A model generated the notes under the pieces. The model did not search any database. It was not told where the DNA came from and saw only the letters and a program-made list of their open reading frames with translations. DNA of 64,000 bases, taken from Chitinophagaceae bacterium. Lineage in GTDB: Bacteria; Bacteroidota; Bacteroidia; Chitinophagales; Chitinophagaceae. Below, piece by piece: positions 28,201 through 37,835 of the stretch. Each line of letters opens with the position of its first letter. The first letter of the stretch is position 1. Where the stretch lies: the NCBI GenBank assembly GCA_022841365.1, contig JALHRP010000007.1:1-64000 (forward strand). Reading direction: 5' to 3'. The translations under genes were made by a program, and so were the position numbers.

Positions 28201-28930
28201 CAATAAATTTGGTGAAACAAAAATTGAAAAAAATACCGAAGCATGGCAGTATAGTATTGAAGATGGAAAAGTGCTGGGTAAAATCAAAGGTTTCAATACA
28301 GATCTTGGTTGTACACGTATGACCATTACAGAAGCAGGAAATGGCTTGGTAAATATCATAGGTGGTACCCGCTCTGCTAAAACATTTGAACTGAGCGGCA
28401 CTACAAGTAAAAAAATGAGCTACCAGGTAACACTGTTGTTTACAAATGAAGAAGTAGCCGCATGGGGCAGTGATATTAATACAATAAAAGTATTACGTAC
28501 TACTGCTGCATCGTTTAATCTTATCAACAGCAGAAACTCGCAAACAGTAACACCAATCATCAATTCACACAACGGCAGCTACTACAGCTTTACTGTTACG
28601 GTTGATGATTACGGAAAGTTTGTATTGTACAAGCCTGCTGCTACATCTGCTGCCAGAGTTGATGGAACAGAAACAAATACCGGTATGAGTGTTTATCCAA
28701 ACCCTGTATCGTCTTCGTTCCAACTGCAATTGAAGGATGTACAAAAAGGCAGTTTAACCATAACGCTGTTCAGTGTTTCGGGAAAACAGGTTTATTCTAA
28801 AACAACAGCAACAGATGCCGGAGTTTTTAACAGCCGGATGGATGTATCGAAATTTCCCGCCGGCAGTTATATCCTTGAAATAAAAAACGGAAAAGAAATC
28901 CGTAAAGAAAAAATAGTGATTCAACATTAA
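25253..28930 (+). CDS. secreted M4 (thermolysin-like) metalloprotease with T9SS tail
   Basis: Extracellular zinc protease. I choose the ATG at 25253 (MRKRMLLAATYLFVTATVFSQ, signal peptide); 25232 is possible. About 1225 residues: FTP/PepSY propeptide, M4 catalytic domain with H452-E-x-x-H456 (GHEIGHGV) and third ligand E476 (GAMNEGFSD), the thermolysin spacing of 24; then a Calx-beta domain (ITFTDATSSITEATG...ANETIVLSF), a MAM/choice-of-anchor-like module (LSENFDAGVLPAGWEAA), and a C-terminal Por secretion tail (VYPNPVSSSFQLQL...FPAGSYILEI). The tail means export by the type IX system. Ends at a strong hairpin terminator. Confidence 0.93.
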   Translation: MRKRMLLAATYLFVTATVFSQESTRQNQMKENLRKDTRVRTFEIDPQKKTPSFVAFKNSSNLQRSSTATTLKNILSSRAGIDDWKQKTATNHVSGVSIEKYQQFYKGIKVEHGQYMASSFNGELQSLNGSYYDIASSFTTSAAISEATALQKAIAFVKPKKMAWQAVEETMKKQPQHADALREQMNMYKPKGELVIVGDFINRTYELRLAYKFNIYAAEPLYRANVYVDAKDGRILLQDMIIKHADGNVQTRYAGNRSVQTKKVTVGMLGGTDPANGLTPYSWTGISLRPPVTNASFFVLHDETRGNGVITYDMNGVGGLPLSIPALYGQATSFTDPDNNWDDGDALTYNDHKRGVDAGGPGAGGIGEAENDDIAFDAHWGAEMVYDYWKIIHGRLSYDNNNTALKSYVHFGAAYDNAFWNGEVMTYGDGSGDDNPALVGFKPLTSLDVCGHEIGHGVCEFTANLVYEKESGAMNEGFSDIWAACVENYVLTRIDATLPYDVWAIGEQIDLRAGRALRRMDNPNAEGNPDTYGGMFWTNPDCDPTLVNDFCGVHNNSGVLNYWFYQLVAGNDIAQQNDIGQTFRVKGIGFADAEKIAYLTELRLSPTATFAEARMISTQAAIELFGLCSQQHQSTVNAWHAVGVGAAFVSACTASITFTDATSSITEATGGNGCNTQKAYTVFIGKPVDNGLAATVTVNTGGTASNGNDYRLSSSTVSWTATEKGLKPITVFINGDNYIEANETIVLSFTAPAGFTSGISTHTITIADDDFTPQIGFTPVTLLSENFDAGVLPAGWEAAKGIAPNETNTWTVGDAGSFGNGNAAFISVLGTGLPTYESNTPTDVVLRTGKLDARALSNISVNFTYAVGGERDLLIDINPDINGDGAITPDEIAQLPNTGKPFDYGTLVYSFDGEQFFDFSDPLLLLPQKQTKTIALPAVVNGREFYLGFRWINDANAVIVATPAFVIDDVVVKANPKVIQTAANKFGETKIEKNTEAWQYSIEDGKVLGKIKGFNTDLGCTRMTITEAGNGLVNIIGGTRSAKTFELSGTTSKKMSYQVTLLFTNEEVAAWGSDINTIKVLRTTAASFNLINSRNSQTVTPIINSHNGSYYSFTVTVDDYGKFVLYKPAATSAARVDGTETNTGMSVYPNPVSSSFQLQLKDVQKGSLTITLFSVSGKQVYSKTTATDAGVFNSRMDVSKFPAGSYILEIKNGKEIRKEKIVIQH

Positions 28931-28950
28931 GTGAGAACCGGCCAAAATGA

Positions 28951-28990
28951 AAAGGGTAACTCAACTGAGTTACCCTTTCATTTTTTATTT
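28951..28990 (+). terminator. Rho-independent terminator of the M4 protease gene
   Basis: AAAGGGTAACTCA (28951-28963) pairs with TGAGTTACCCTTT (28966-28978), followed by CATTTTTTATTT on the plus strand. It lies between two convergent genes; the minus-strand side has only a weak U-run (TCATTTTGG), so its role for the GH3 gene is doubtful. Confidence 0.85.
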
Positions 28991-28996
28991 AAAAAA

Positions 28997-31258
28997 TTAT
29001 TTAGTCCAGCTGATTGTTTTTGTTTTTACATCACGGGAATCAGTACCCACCATAATTTCAAATTCACCTGCTTCCCAATCGAACTTCAATTGATCATTAT
29101 AAAAACGGAGATCATTGGTTGTAATTGAAAATGAAATGGTTTTGCTTTCACCGGCCTGCAACATGATTTTTTTAAATCCTTTCAATTCTTTCACGGGCCG
29201 CACTACAGAACCAACCATATCTCTGATGTACAGTTGTACTACTTCTTCTCCTGCATATTGCCCGGAGTTGGTAACAGTTACACTTACATTCAATTGTTCA
29301 TTCCCTTTTAAAGTTGTTTTGTTGAGTTGCAGTTGCCCATAATCAAACCTTGTATAGCTCAACCCATAACCAAACGGAAATTTGGGACTGTTGGGTAAAT
29401 CAATATAGGCTGATACATAATTAAGATCGTTTTCTGTTTTTGCCGGACGACCGGTATTGTAATAATTATAGTACACCGGTATCTGTCCTTCGGTTCTTGG
29501 AAAGCTCATTGGTAATTTGCCGGAAGGATTGTAATCTCCAAACAACACATCTGCAATGGCATCGCCTGCTTCTGTACCCAGCCACCAGGTATAAAGAATA
29601 GCAGGCACATGATCAGCCGTCCAGTTAAAAATCAATGGACGTCCTGCACTGATCAATACCACAACAGGCTTTCCTGTTGCCACCAATGCTTTAATCAACT
29701 CTTCCTGTACACCGGGCAACTGAATACTGCTGCGGCTTTTGGCTTCACCACTCATAGCTCTTTCTTCACCAACCGTTACCACAACAACATCAGCATTCAT
29801 AGCTGCGTTAACAGCTTCGCTAAAACCTGCCTTACTTGTATCAGTAATACCACAACCTTTTGCATAAATCATCTTAGAGTCGGCACTTAATTTTTTTTGA
29901 ATACCACCCCACAACGTTTTTATTCTTGCCGTATCATCGGCCCAGTCGTAACTCCAGAAACCTAAATGATCTTTCACTGCTTTTGCAAACGGCCCAACCA
30001 CTGCAATTGTTTTTGTTTGTTTGCTGATGGGCAATAAACCCACCCCTGCACCCCTCCCAAGAGGGGATTCATTTTTTAACAGCACAATACTCTTCTTTGC
30101 CATATCTCTTGCTGCAAGCAAGTGTGCAGCATTGTTCCACTGTTCTTTCTCTCTTGCTTCATTACAAAACTTAAACGGATCATCAAACAAACCCATTTCA
30201 AATTTCTTTTTCAGTATGCGGCGTACAGCATCATCAATAACACTCATCTTCACTTTTCCTTCTTTCACCTGCTGCGCCAGATGTTTGATGTAGCTTCTGC
30301 TTTCCATATCCATATCGCTTCCGGCATTGGCTGCAAGCATCGCCGCATGTGCATTATCTTTTGCATACCCATGATTCACCATTTCGCCCACACTACCCCA
30401 ATCGCTCACAATAAACCCTGTAAACTTCCATTTGTTTTTCAGGATGTCTCTTTGCAAAAATGAATTACCTGTTGCCGGAATGCCGTTGAGATCATTAAAT
30501 GAATTCATGAATGTTGCTGCACCTGCATCAAACGCTGCTTTAAACGGTGGCAGATATAATTCATACAACGTACGCAAACTCATGTCAACCGAATTATAAT
30601 CTCTTCCGCCAACTGCTGCGCCATATGCCACAAAATGTTTTACACAAGCCATCACTGCATCCGTATTTCCAAAACCTTTTCCCTGAAAACCTTTTACTCT
30701 TGCTTTTGCTATGATGCTTCCCAGATAAGGATCTTCACCTGCTCCTTCCATTACCCGTCCCCAGCGGGGATCACGGCTGATGTCAACCATGGGCGCAAAA
30801 GTCCAGTGAATACCAGCTGCAGCTACTTCAACAGCAGCTATTCTTGCACTGCGTTCAATGGCTTCAATATCCCAGCTTGCTGCTTCGGCTAAAGGAATGG
30901 GAAAGGTTGTTCGGTAACCGTGAATCACATCCTGACCAAACAACAACGGAATTTTCATTCTTGACTGCATGGCAATTTCCTGCAATGTTCTGGTATGATT
31001 TACACCGGTTACATTGAGCATGCTGCCCACCATTCCTTTTCTGATCTGATTTTGTTTATCACCATCTTTTGTAATAGGACCGGTAGCTGCCCAGTCTCCA
31101 TTGTACTGATTCATTTGACCGATCTTTTCTTCGAGTGTCATCCGTTTTAAAACAGAATCAACCCGTTGATCAATTTTACTGATCTGTGCAATTGCATGCT
31201 GCACCTGATAACATACAAGCAACAGCATGAAGGCATGCTTAAAGACTCTTGATTTCAA
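28997..31258 (-). CDS. GH3 beta-glucosidase (BglX-like)
   Basis: Exo-acting beta-glucosidase that releases glucose from the non-reducing end of glucans. 753 residues with signal peptide (MKSRVFKHAFMLLLVCYQ...AIAQ): GH3 N-terminal barrel with the nucleophile Asp286 in GFIVSDWGSV, GH3 C domain, and fibronectin III-like end (about 660-745, GEEVVQLYIRDMVGSV). Residues about 397-407 (ESPLGRGAGVG), in the loop between the two catalytic domains, are encoded by a copy of the GC-palindromic repeat. Last gene of the PUL operon, 71 bp after the upstream GH16. Confidence 0.96.
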   Translation of the reverse strand: MKSRVFKHAFMLLLVCYQVQHAIAQISKIDQRVDSVLKRMTLEEKIGQMNQYNGDWAATGPITKDGDKQNQIRKGMVGSMLNVTGVNHTRTLQEIAMQSRMKIPLLFGQDVIHGYRTTFPIPLAEAASWDIEAIERSARIAAVEVAAAGIHWTFAPMVDISRDPRWGRVMEGAGEDPYLGSIIAKARVKGFQGKGFGNTDAVMACVKHFVAYGAAVGGRDYNSVDMSLRTLYELYLPPFKAAFDAGAATFMNSFNDLNGIPATGNSFLQRDILKNKWKFTGFIVSDWGSVGEMVNHGYAKDNAHAAMLAANAGSDMDMESRSYIKHLAQQVKEGKVKMSVIDDAVRRILKKKFEMGLFDDPFKFCNEAREKEQWNNAAHLLAARDMAKKSIVLLKNESPLGRGAGVGLLPISKQTKTIAVVGPFAKAVKDHLGFWSYDWADDTARIKTLWGGIQKKLSADSKMIYAKGCGITDTSKAGFSEAVNAAMNADVVVVTVGEERAMSGEAKSRSSIQLPGVQEELIKALVATGKPVVVLISAGRPLIFNWTADHVPAILYTWWLGTEAGDAIADVLFGDYNPSGKLPMSFPRTEGQIPVYYNYYNTGRPAKTENDLNYVSAYIDLPNSPKFPFGYGLSYTRFDYGQLQLNKTTLKGNEQLNVSVTVTNSGQYAGEEVVQLYIRDMVGSVVRPVKELKGFKKIMLQAGESKTISFSITTNDLRFYNDQLKFDWEAGEFEIMVGTDSRDVKTKTISWTK
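30038..30068. repeat. GC-palindromic repeat end inside GH3 coding sequence
   Basis: CACCCCTGCACCCCTCCC followed by AAGAGGGG, of the same type as the intergenic element ends, in frame in the GH3 gene and giving the peptide ESPLGRGAGVG. It resembles ENPPLGGRGAW from the GH43 copy. Confidence 0.65.
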
Positions 31259-31329
31259 AGTTGTGAAATTGTAAATATGATTGGAAATTGTTTGCCGGCT
31301 GAAAGATACTGTAATCGGCTGCTGTTTTA

Positions 31330-32154
31330 CTACTGATATACACGGATGTAATCAACTTCCATTTTTTGTGGAAAAATTTTATCATCTACACCAAATTTAC
31401 CACCCCAGTTACCACCCACTGCAACATTTAACAGCAAATGAAAAGCTTTATCAAATGGCCAGGCATCTTTTCCGGTATGTTCGTTTTTAAACTCATTATA
31501 CATTTTACCATCAATAAAAAAAAGAATACTCTCCGGTGTCCATTCAATAGCATATACATGAAAGGCTGTTGATAAATCGGTGATCCGTAAACCATTGGTA
31601 CGCTGTGTTCCCTTCATACCGTTGTATGCATTGGTGTGCACGGTACCCAGAGCGGAATCGGGCCAGTAGCCGACATTTTCCATGATGTCAATTTCACCGC
31701 TGTGCGGCCATCCGCCATATTCCCACTTGGTGGGCAACATCCAGATGGCTGGCCACATACCCGTACCTGCAGGCAGTTTTGCTTTTGCTTCAAAGCGGCC
31801 ATAAGTCCAGTCGCCTTTGTTTTTTGAAACTATACGTGCAGAAGTATAAGCAGCATCCTGATAATTTTCTTTATGTGCTTCAATGATGAGCTTTCCGTTT
31901 TCGACCCGTGCATTTTCTTTGCGGCGTTGCGTATAATACTGCAGTTCATTATTTCCCCAACCGCAGTTTTGCGGACAGCCCCGCCCCAGATCATAACTCC
32001 ATTTTGAAGAATCGGGTAAGCCGGTGTAATTAAACTCATCGGCCCACACCAGTTTTTTATATTTTTTTTGTGCTGCAGACTGTACACTGTAACAGCAAAA
32101 AAAGACAATCGTTACCAAGAAACAAATCAATTGATTTCTGTGAATCATATGCAT
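31330..32154 (-). CDS. GH16 beta-glucanase (laminarinase-like)
   Basis: Endo-beta-glucanase with signal peptide, 274 residues. Single GH16 domain starting KLVWADEFNYTGLPD; catalytic motif GEIDIMENVG with Glu154 (nucleophile) and Glu159 (acid/base). The ExDxxE spacing (with the extra Met) is the beta-bulge form typical of beta-1,3-glucanases rather than lichenases. Next to a second GH16 upstream and a GH3 downstream. Confidence 0.94.
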   Translation of the reverse strand: MHMIHRNQLICFLVTIVFFCCYSVQSAAQKKYKKLVWADEFNYTGLPDSSKWSYDLGRGCPQNCGWGNNELQYYTQRRKENARVENGKLIIEAHKENYQDAAYTSARIVSKNKGDWTYGRFEAKAKLPAGTGMWPAIWMLPTKWEYGGWPHSGEIDIMENVGYWPDSALGTVHTNAYNGMKGTQRTNGLRITDLSTAFHVYAIEWTPESILFFIDGKMYNEFKNEHTGKDAWPFDKAFHLLLNVAVGGNWGGKFGVDDKIFPQKMEVDYIRVYQ

Positions 32155-32260
32155 ACGGTTGAGAAATAAAAGAACGTGTTACCTTAAAATGAAAGTGAAA
32201 GATATTTAATTGAAAAAGAAAATATGATTCACTTCTGCTATTGATTATAAGAAAAATGCT

Positions 32261-33283
32261 TTACTGATATACTCTTACATAATCTATTTCCATTGTTGCA
32301 TTTGTAACAGCAGGATCAACCGCACCTCCAAACGAGCCGCCCATTGCAACATTGAGAATGAAAAAGAATTCCTGGTTAAAGGGAAGTGCTGTGCTGTTAA
32401 CAACAGAATGAATCAATTCGTTATCAACATAAATTTTTATTGTTGCAGCAGTCCATTCCAATTTATACAAATGAAACTCCGTTGTTGCATTGCTGATGAG
32501 TTTGCTGCTACCATCTGCATTACCGCCCGATCTTCCCGGATAATGCAGTGTGCCATGTATACGGTTTAAACTGTTACCCACATGTTCCATGATATCAATT
32601 TCGCCACAGGCAGGCCAGCTCACAGTAGAAATATTATTCCCCAGCATCCAGATAGCAGGCCATGTGCCACCACCTGCAGGCAATTTGGCTCTTGCTTCAA
32701 CCGTACCATATTTAAAAGAAAACTTTCCACGGGAAAGCAAACGGGCCGATGTATAATTGCTTCCGCTGAAATTTTCTTTGATGAGGTTGATGCGCAAAAC
32801 ACCGTTCTGCACTACTGCATTTTCTGTACGGCTGGTATAATATTGCAATTCACCATTACCCCATCCACCAGCACCAATATCGTATCCCCATTTTGAAGGA
32901 TCGGGAGCACCATTGGTATTAAACTCATCGCTCCACACCAGAGAAAATGCAACTGTAACTGTTACCTGTATTGATTTGGAAGCAGTTTTACCTCCTGCAC
33001 TTTTAGCAATAACATTTACAGTATATGTGCCCGAAGCAGGATATTTATATGTTACTGTACCTGATGTAACAATCTGGAAAAAACCGTTACCAAATCCATA
33101 CTCATAACTCACTGCATTAACTGCAGAAGCAGTAAACGTTACATTACCGCTGTTATCTGAATTGACTACTGCAGTTAACGTAAGATTTTCCGGTGCAGCA
33201 TCAGCAGGTGGCGGGTTATTTTTCTTTTTACAAAAAGAAAACATAACTACTAACAACAGACTGATGACGGACAGTTTATTCAT
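32261..33283 (-). CDS. GH16 beta-glucanase lipoprotein with PKD domain
   Basis: 340 residues; lipoprotein signal with Cys18 (VVMFSFCKKK), so likely on the outer membrane. PKD-type Ig-like domain about 33-112 (YKYPASGTYTVNVIAKS), then GH16 domain from SLVWSDEFNTNGAPD, catalytic Glu228 and Glu233 in CGEIDIMEHVG, again the laminarinase-type spacing. Probably makes the first surface cuts in the glucan, handing products to SusCD. Three bp from the upstream lipoprotein gene stop-start junction, so tightly coupled. Confidence 0.94.
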   Translation of the reverse strand: MNKLSVISLLLVVMFSFCKKKNNPPPADAAPENLTLTAVVNSDNSGNVTFTASAVNAVSYEYGFGNGFFQIVTSGTVTYKYPASGTYTVNVIAKSAGGKTASKSIQVTVTVAFSLVWSDEFNTNGAPDPSKWGYDIGAGGWGNGELQYYTSRTENAVVQNGVLRINLIKENFSGSNYTSARLLSRGKFSFKYGTVEARAKLPAGGGTWPAIWMLGNNISTVSWPACGEIDIMEHVGNSLNRIHGTLHYPGRSGGNADGSSKLISNATTEFHLYKLEWTAATIKIYVDNELIHSVVNSTALPFNQEFFFILNVAMGGSFGGAVDPAVTNATMEIDYVRVYQ

Positions 33284-33286
33284 ACA

Positions 33287-34186
33287 CTAGGGTTTTACTT
33301 TTAATTTCATATACCATGCCAGCCCTGTTACACCAACGCTTCTCAGGTGTAACTGCGTATCGGTAACAGATAATATTTCATACTCCGTTGCACCTGTACC
33401 AAAATTAATGATTCCGTTACCCGGAACTACAAATTGAATTCTTGTAGAGTTGGCTGGTGTAGATGTTGAAGAAGCATCCATAAAGATGAGTTTTTTTAGT
33501 CCGCCAGTATTGATGGGATAACAACCATCACCACCGCCGAAACCATAAAAAGCTGTTGCTGCTCCAATGGAGAACGATTCGCCTTTATTGTTTACCTGCA
33601 TGGAAATACCATTGTTTGCATCTTTGGTGAGTGTGATCTCATCATCATATGCACAGGCCTCTCTGGAATTAGGTGTTGCACCATAATAATTAGGGAAAAA
33701 CAAATCAGGTTGACCAACACCAAAATGGCCTACGGCATCATTATCAGTAACCCATGTTTTTGAACTGCCTCCTGTAAGCGATGCCAGCATAGCAGCAGGA
33801 ATTTCAAAAGCAACAAACACTGTTATCTTTTTACTGATGGTAGATGTAATACCACCGGTACCAATTGCATTAACTGTAATGTTATAACTGAACGTACCGG
33901 GTGTTCTGTATTTATAATTGACAGTTCCCGATGGCACTATTAACGAATCGCCGTTACCAAAATCAATTTTATACGTAATGGCATTGGTTGCAGATGCTGT
34001 AATGGTAACAGCACCTGTTCCGTTACCATTAGGATTTGAAAGATCTGCACCCGCAATCGCAGTCGTTAAAGTAAGAGCTGCAGGCGTAGTTAAATTGCCG
34101 AGTGAATATTCTTTCTTTTCGCAACCCGTAATAAAGGCGAGCAACACAAAAAGAAATCCGATTGTATATTGATTATGCTTGATCAT
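33287..34186 (-). CDS. PKD-domain surface lipoprotein, probable glycan-binding
   Basis: 299 residues; lipoprotein signal with Cys22 (LAFITGCEKK). PKD-like domain about 35-125 (ITYKIDFGNGDSLIVPSG...YKYRTPGTFSYNITV), then a C-terminal beta-rich domain starting near LASLTGGSSKTWVTDND that recalls the conserved module of PUL lipoproteins. No catalytic motif seen. Its place between SusD-type genes and GH16 points to substrate capture at the cell surface; that role is inferred. Confidence 0.8.
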   Translation of the reverse strand: MIKHNQYTIGFLFVLLAFITGCEKKEYSLGNLTTPAALTLTTAIAGADLSNPNGNGTGAVTITASATNAITYKIDFGNGDSLIVPSGTVNYKYRTPGTFSYNITVNAIGTGGITSTISKKITVFVAFEIPAAMLASLTGGSSKTWVTDNDAVGHFGVGQPDLFFPNYYGATPNSREACAYDDEITLTKDANNGISMQVNNKGESFSIGAATAFYGFGGGDGCYPINTGGLKKLIFMDASSTSTPANSTRIQFVVPGNGIINFGTGATEYEILSVTDTQLHLRSVGVTGLAWYMKLKVKP

Positions 34187-34206
34187 AAAAATTACTTTTT
34201 ATTAAA

Positions 34207-36276
34207 TTAATTAAGCCTGATATCATCTAAGTAAAAGGTGAAGTTGGGTGAACCATCTCCCATTGTACCGTTATCAAATATCAACACCACCTTTTGATAA
34301 GAATTTGCAGTATTGATGGCAGTAAAATCGAACGTGAGGTCTTCCCAGCCGTTTGCAACAGTAGTAAGCACTTCCTTTTCAAAAAAGAGAGCACCGTTTG
34401 TTAAGTTTTCAACCTTTAGTAATACTTTGGCTCCCACTCTTGGTGAAAACACTTTCATCCGTACAATCTTTTGTGTTGAAAAATTGATGGGTGCATCAAG
34501 TGTAATAAAGCTGCCGCCGTAGGTTTGGCCGGCATTTTTAATCATTCGTGCAACACGGCTGCTGGTATTGATACCGTTCGACTGCGGGTTGTTGATGATG
34601 GTTAAATCACCTCCTTCAAAATTGGTAATGTTGTAAACGAGTGTTGTAGATTCAAAATCGAGCGGCAGCACAACACCTGCAACGTTGGTCGTTAAAAATC
34701 TTACATCATCCCACAAAAACACTTTTCCATTTCCCGGATTTCCAAAATCGAAAAACAGAGAACCCATATTATAGTTGTACGATAAGTTTAAAGCAGCGGT
34801 ACCGGGAGCCTGGTTGGCAAAATCAAACACCAGTGTTTCCCATGCATTGGCCACAGTAGTAAGTTTATCTGTTTCAACCGACTTGGTATTATCATTTCTG
34901 TCTTCTACTTTAAAACGAATTCTTAACCCTGCAGACGGAGAGTATACACGTACACTCATTTGTGTGGTAGTAGCTGTAAAAGGTATACGTGCTGTAAAGC
35001 CTGATCCGATTGTAGTACCTGCCCATGTTTCGGCTCCGTTTGGTTTGGTTGTACGTTTTACATTGTTTGTTGCACTTGTAGGATCAACTGCTGTAACAGA
35101 CTGGTTGCCGCCAAAATCAATCACGGCATAGTTTACACCAGGCTCATCAAATGTAACCGGCAAGGCCAGCAATCCTACAGGCAGTTGATTGGTTAGTCTG
35201 ATATCATCAAAGAGGAATGTAAAGTTGGGCGACCCATCGCCTGCAACACCCAAATCAAAAATGAGTACGATTTTCTGATAACTGTTGGCTGTATTAACGG
35301 CATTGAAATCAAACGCCAGATCTTCCCACGCATTACTAACGGTGGTGGCTACTTCTTTTTCAAAAAAGATACCGCCGTTTGTTGCATTCTCCACTTTCAG
35401 TAACACTCTTGCTCCAATACGGGGAGAAAACACTTTCATTCTGAAAACTTTGTTTGCAGAAAAATCAATCGGTGCACCCAATGTTATAAGACTGCCGCCG
35501 TATACTTCACCTGGGTTTTTAACCATCCGCCCTACTTTTGAACTGGTATTGATACCACCCGACTGCGGATTGTTAATCACCGTTACCACACCTCCACCAA
35601 AATTGATGAAGTTGTATTGTACAGTGGCCGATTCAAATGTGATAGGCAGTAAAACCGGATCTACGATTGTAATGTTTTTTGTAAACTCTGTTGTTGCAGC
35701 ACCACCACTCAATGCAACTACACGAACAGTGTAAGTACCAACTGCAGCATATGTATGGCTGATGGTTTCACCTTCTAAGAAAGACTTCGGCACTTCGTTC
35801 GGTACATCGCCAAAGTATACACGAAACATGGTTTCGTACAACGCTTTAGCAGAAACGTTTACTTTAAAATTATTCACTGCATCAACTTCTGCAATTACTT
35901 CCAGATTTTCAGGAGCTCTGAAAGAAACAGTAAGCTGCCTGGTTGCTTCAGTTGTTACACCGGTAATATTGTAAGCTACCAGCTTTACATTGTATACTCC
36001 TTCAGCATACTTGTGTGTAACACTTTTTCCTGCTGCAACTTTTGCAGGTGCTGTTGTGGCATCGCCAAAATAAACATCATAAGAAACAGCACCCTCTCCG
36101 TTTGGAGTAATGGTTACGTTACCTGTGTTATCTTGTGTAATATCGAACATGGCAGATAATTTATCGGCCTTAGCTGCACTTTCGAGGAATGATAAATCAT
36201 CTGTTAATTCCTGTTTACAACCCGTAAGCAGCAACAGCAGAAGCGCAAACCGAAACATATTTTTTATTGTGTTCAT
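34207..36276 (-). CDS. surface lipoprotein with two PKD-like and three CBM-like repeats
   Basis: 689 residues; lipoprotein signal with Cys20 (LLLLTGCKQ). Two PKD-like domains (about 40-118 and 120-205), then three repeats of ~155 residues at about 211-365, 372-529 and 535-689. Repeats 1 and 3 are almost alike in protein and recognisably so in DNA (both hold NNPQS-GINTSS, MKVFSPR-GA-VLLKVEN and GDGSPNFTF); repeat 2 is more distant. The fold looks like a jelly-roll carbohydrate-binding module. Position after susD suggests the SusE/F-like glycan-binding slot. Confidence 0.82.
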   Translation of the reverse strand: MNTIKNMFRFALLLLLLTGCKQELTDDLSFLESAAKADKLSAMFDITQDNTGNVTITPNGEGAVSYDVYFGDATTAPAKVAAGKSVTHKYAEGVYNVKLVAYNITGVTTEATRQLTVSFRAPENLEVIAEVDAVNNFKVNVSAKALYETMFRVYFGDVPNEVPKSFLEGETISHTYAAVGTYTVRVVALSGGAATTEFTKNITIVDPVLLPITFESATVQYNFINFGGGVVTVINNPQSGGINTSSKVGRMVKNPGEVYGGSLITLGAPIDFSANKVFRMKVFSPRIGARVLLKVENATNGGIFFEKEVATTVSNAWEDLAFDFNAVNTANSYQKIVLIFDLGVAGDGSPNFTFLFDDIRLTNQLPVGLLALPVTFDEPGVNYAVIDFGGNQSVTAVDPTSATNNVKRTTKPNGAETWAGTTIGSGFTARIPFTATTTQMSVRVYSPSAGLRIRFKVEDRNDNTKSVETDKLTTVANAWETLVFDFANQAPGTAALNLSYNYNMGSLFFDFGNPGNGKVFLWDDVRFLTTNVAGVVLPLDFESTTLVYNITNFEGGDLTIINNPQSNGINTSSRVARMIKNAGQTYGGSFITLDAPINFSTQKIVRMKVFSPRVGAKVLLKVENLTNGALFFEKEVLTTVANGWEDLTFDFTAINTANSYQKVVLIFDNGTMGDGSPNFTFYLDDIRLN

Positions 36277-36302
36277 GATCTTCAGTTTAAAATGTGTTGG
36301 AA

Positions 36303-37814
36303 TTAATATCCATTATTTTGAGTTAAACCCGATACAAGTACTTCCTGCTGCGGTATGGGAAACACTTCGTGCTTACCTGCAACAAAACCTGTAATTTTTG
36401 CTGCTGCCTGTCCTGTGCGCACCAGATCAAAAAAGCGATCTCCTTCCATACCCAGTTCCAGACGACGCTCATCCCAGATAGCCTGGCGAAGTGCAGCACC
36501 CGTTGAAGTAATGTTATGCAGGTTATCTCCAAATGCACGCTGACGAACCCTGTTAAGATAGGTTTGTGCTTTTGCATCGTTAGGAGCAGATGAACGGTTA
36601 AATGCTTCTGCTGCCATGAGCAATACTTCTGCAAAACGGATAATGCGGAAGTTGTTGGCATAGTTGAGTTCAATCTGTCCCGATGTTTCTCCTTTGCGTG
36701 GTAAATATTTCTGATTATACAAACCGGTATTTTTATAAGGAGCTACCTGATAGGTAATATTAAACGATGGATTGGCATTTTTATATGCTTCAATATCCAA
36801 AACGGTTACTGCTTTGCGACGGTCGCCTGCTTCATATGCATTGGCCAGATTTTGTGCAGGAAGATTGGTACTCCAACCTGCTGCATAAGGCATAGCTGCG
36901 GTACCGTTTAAACCTCTGATGCCGCACTGCTGTGCTGCATAATTTCCCTGACCTCTTGTTACACCGCCCCAGTTGTAATAGGGTGATGTGTTGGAATATT
37001 GTATTTCAAAAACAGACTCAGGTCCGTTTTCACCTGTTGATAAAAACATGGAACCAAAATCGCTTACCAGTGAAAATGCATTTGCATTGATAACGCTTTC
37101 CAGTACGGTAGCTGCAGCATCAAACTTGTTTTGATACAATAACACTTTTCCTAAAAGAGCCTGTGCAGCATACTTTGTTATACGTCCTTTTTGCTGTTGA
37201 ACAGCAGGCAAAGCTGTAATTGCATTATTGAGATCCAGTTCGATTTGTTTGTACACATCTGCTTTTGGTGCACGTTGCAGGGTTTTACTTTCAGTAAGAC
37301 CTAAACGTTTATCAACAAATAAAGGCACATCACCAAACATTTTTACCAGTGTAAAATAGTAGTAAGCACGAATGAAATATACTTCGCCGTACAATGCTTC
37401 TTTGCCTGCAAACTCAATACTGTTACCGGCAAGATTTTTTTCTTTGTACTGCGTCATATAATTGGCACGGTTCACACCTTCATAAGCCGATACCCAGATA
37501 TCGGTTAAAGTAGAGTTAACCGGTGTATGTGTGTAATCATCTATTTGCTGCAGTGATAATACATCCGATGCATTTTCTCCACCGCTAACTGCATTGTCTG
37601 ATGCAATATCGCCGATAGGCACTACCTGGTTAATCCATTGCAGCGGTGTGTAAACACTTACCACCATTGTACGGTAATCTGATTCTGATTGCAGATAATC
37701 CAGTTCCGTTATTTTGAAATCTTCACGGGGATTGTAATCCACCCATTTTTTACATGATGCAAGCATCAGTGTAAACAGAAACAGCGTTGATATTTTTATT
37801 GTGATCTTCTTCAT
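36303..37814 (-). CDS. susD: SusD/RagB-family glycan-binding lipoprotein
   Basis: Outer-membrane lid of the SusCD importer. 503 residues; lipoprotein signal with Cys21 (LMLASCKKW), SusD-like N-terminal region, TPR helices, and the typical C-terminal block DERRLELGMEGDRFFDLVRTG followed by a short end VFPIPQQEVLVSGLTQNNGY. Directly downstream of susC (21 bp). Substrate inferred from the neighbouring GH16/GH3 genes. Confidence 0.96.
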   Translation of the reverse strand: MKKITIKISTLFLFTLMLASCKKWVDYNPREDFKITELDYLQSESDYRTMVVSVYTPLQWINQVVPIGDIASDNAVSGGENASDVLSLQQIDDYTHTPVNSTLTDIWVSAYEGVNRANYMTQYKEKNLAGNSIEFAGKEALYGEVYFIRAYYYFTLVKMFGDVPLFVDKRLGLTESKTLQRAPKADVYKQIELDLNNAITALPAVQQQKGRITKYAAQALLGKVLLYQNKFDAAATVLESVINANAFSLVSDFGSMFLSTGENGPESVFEIQYSNTSPYYNWGGVTRGQGNYAAQQCGIRGLNGTAAMPYAAGWSTNLPAQNLANAYEAGDRRKAVTVLDIEAYKNANPSFNITYQVAPYKNTGLYNQKYLPRKGETSGQIELNYANNFRIIRFAEVLLMAAEAFNRSSAPNDAKAQTYLNRVRQRAFGDNLHNITSTGAALRQAIWDERRLELGMEGDRFFDLVRTGQAAAKITGFVAGKHEVFPIPQQEVLVSGLTQNNGY

Positions 37815-37835
37815 TGTAATTTATTTTAAGGAAGA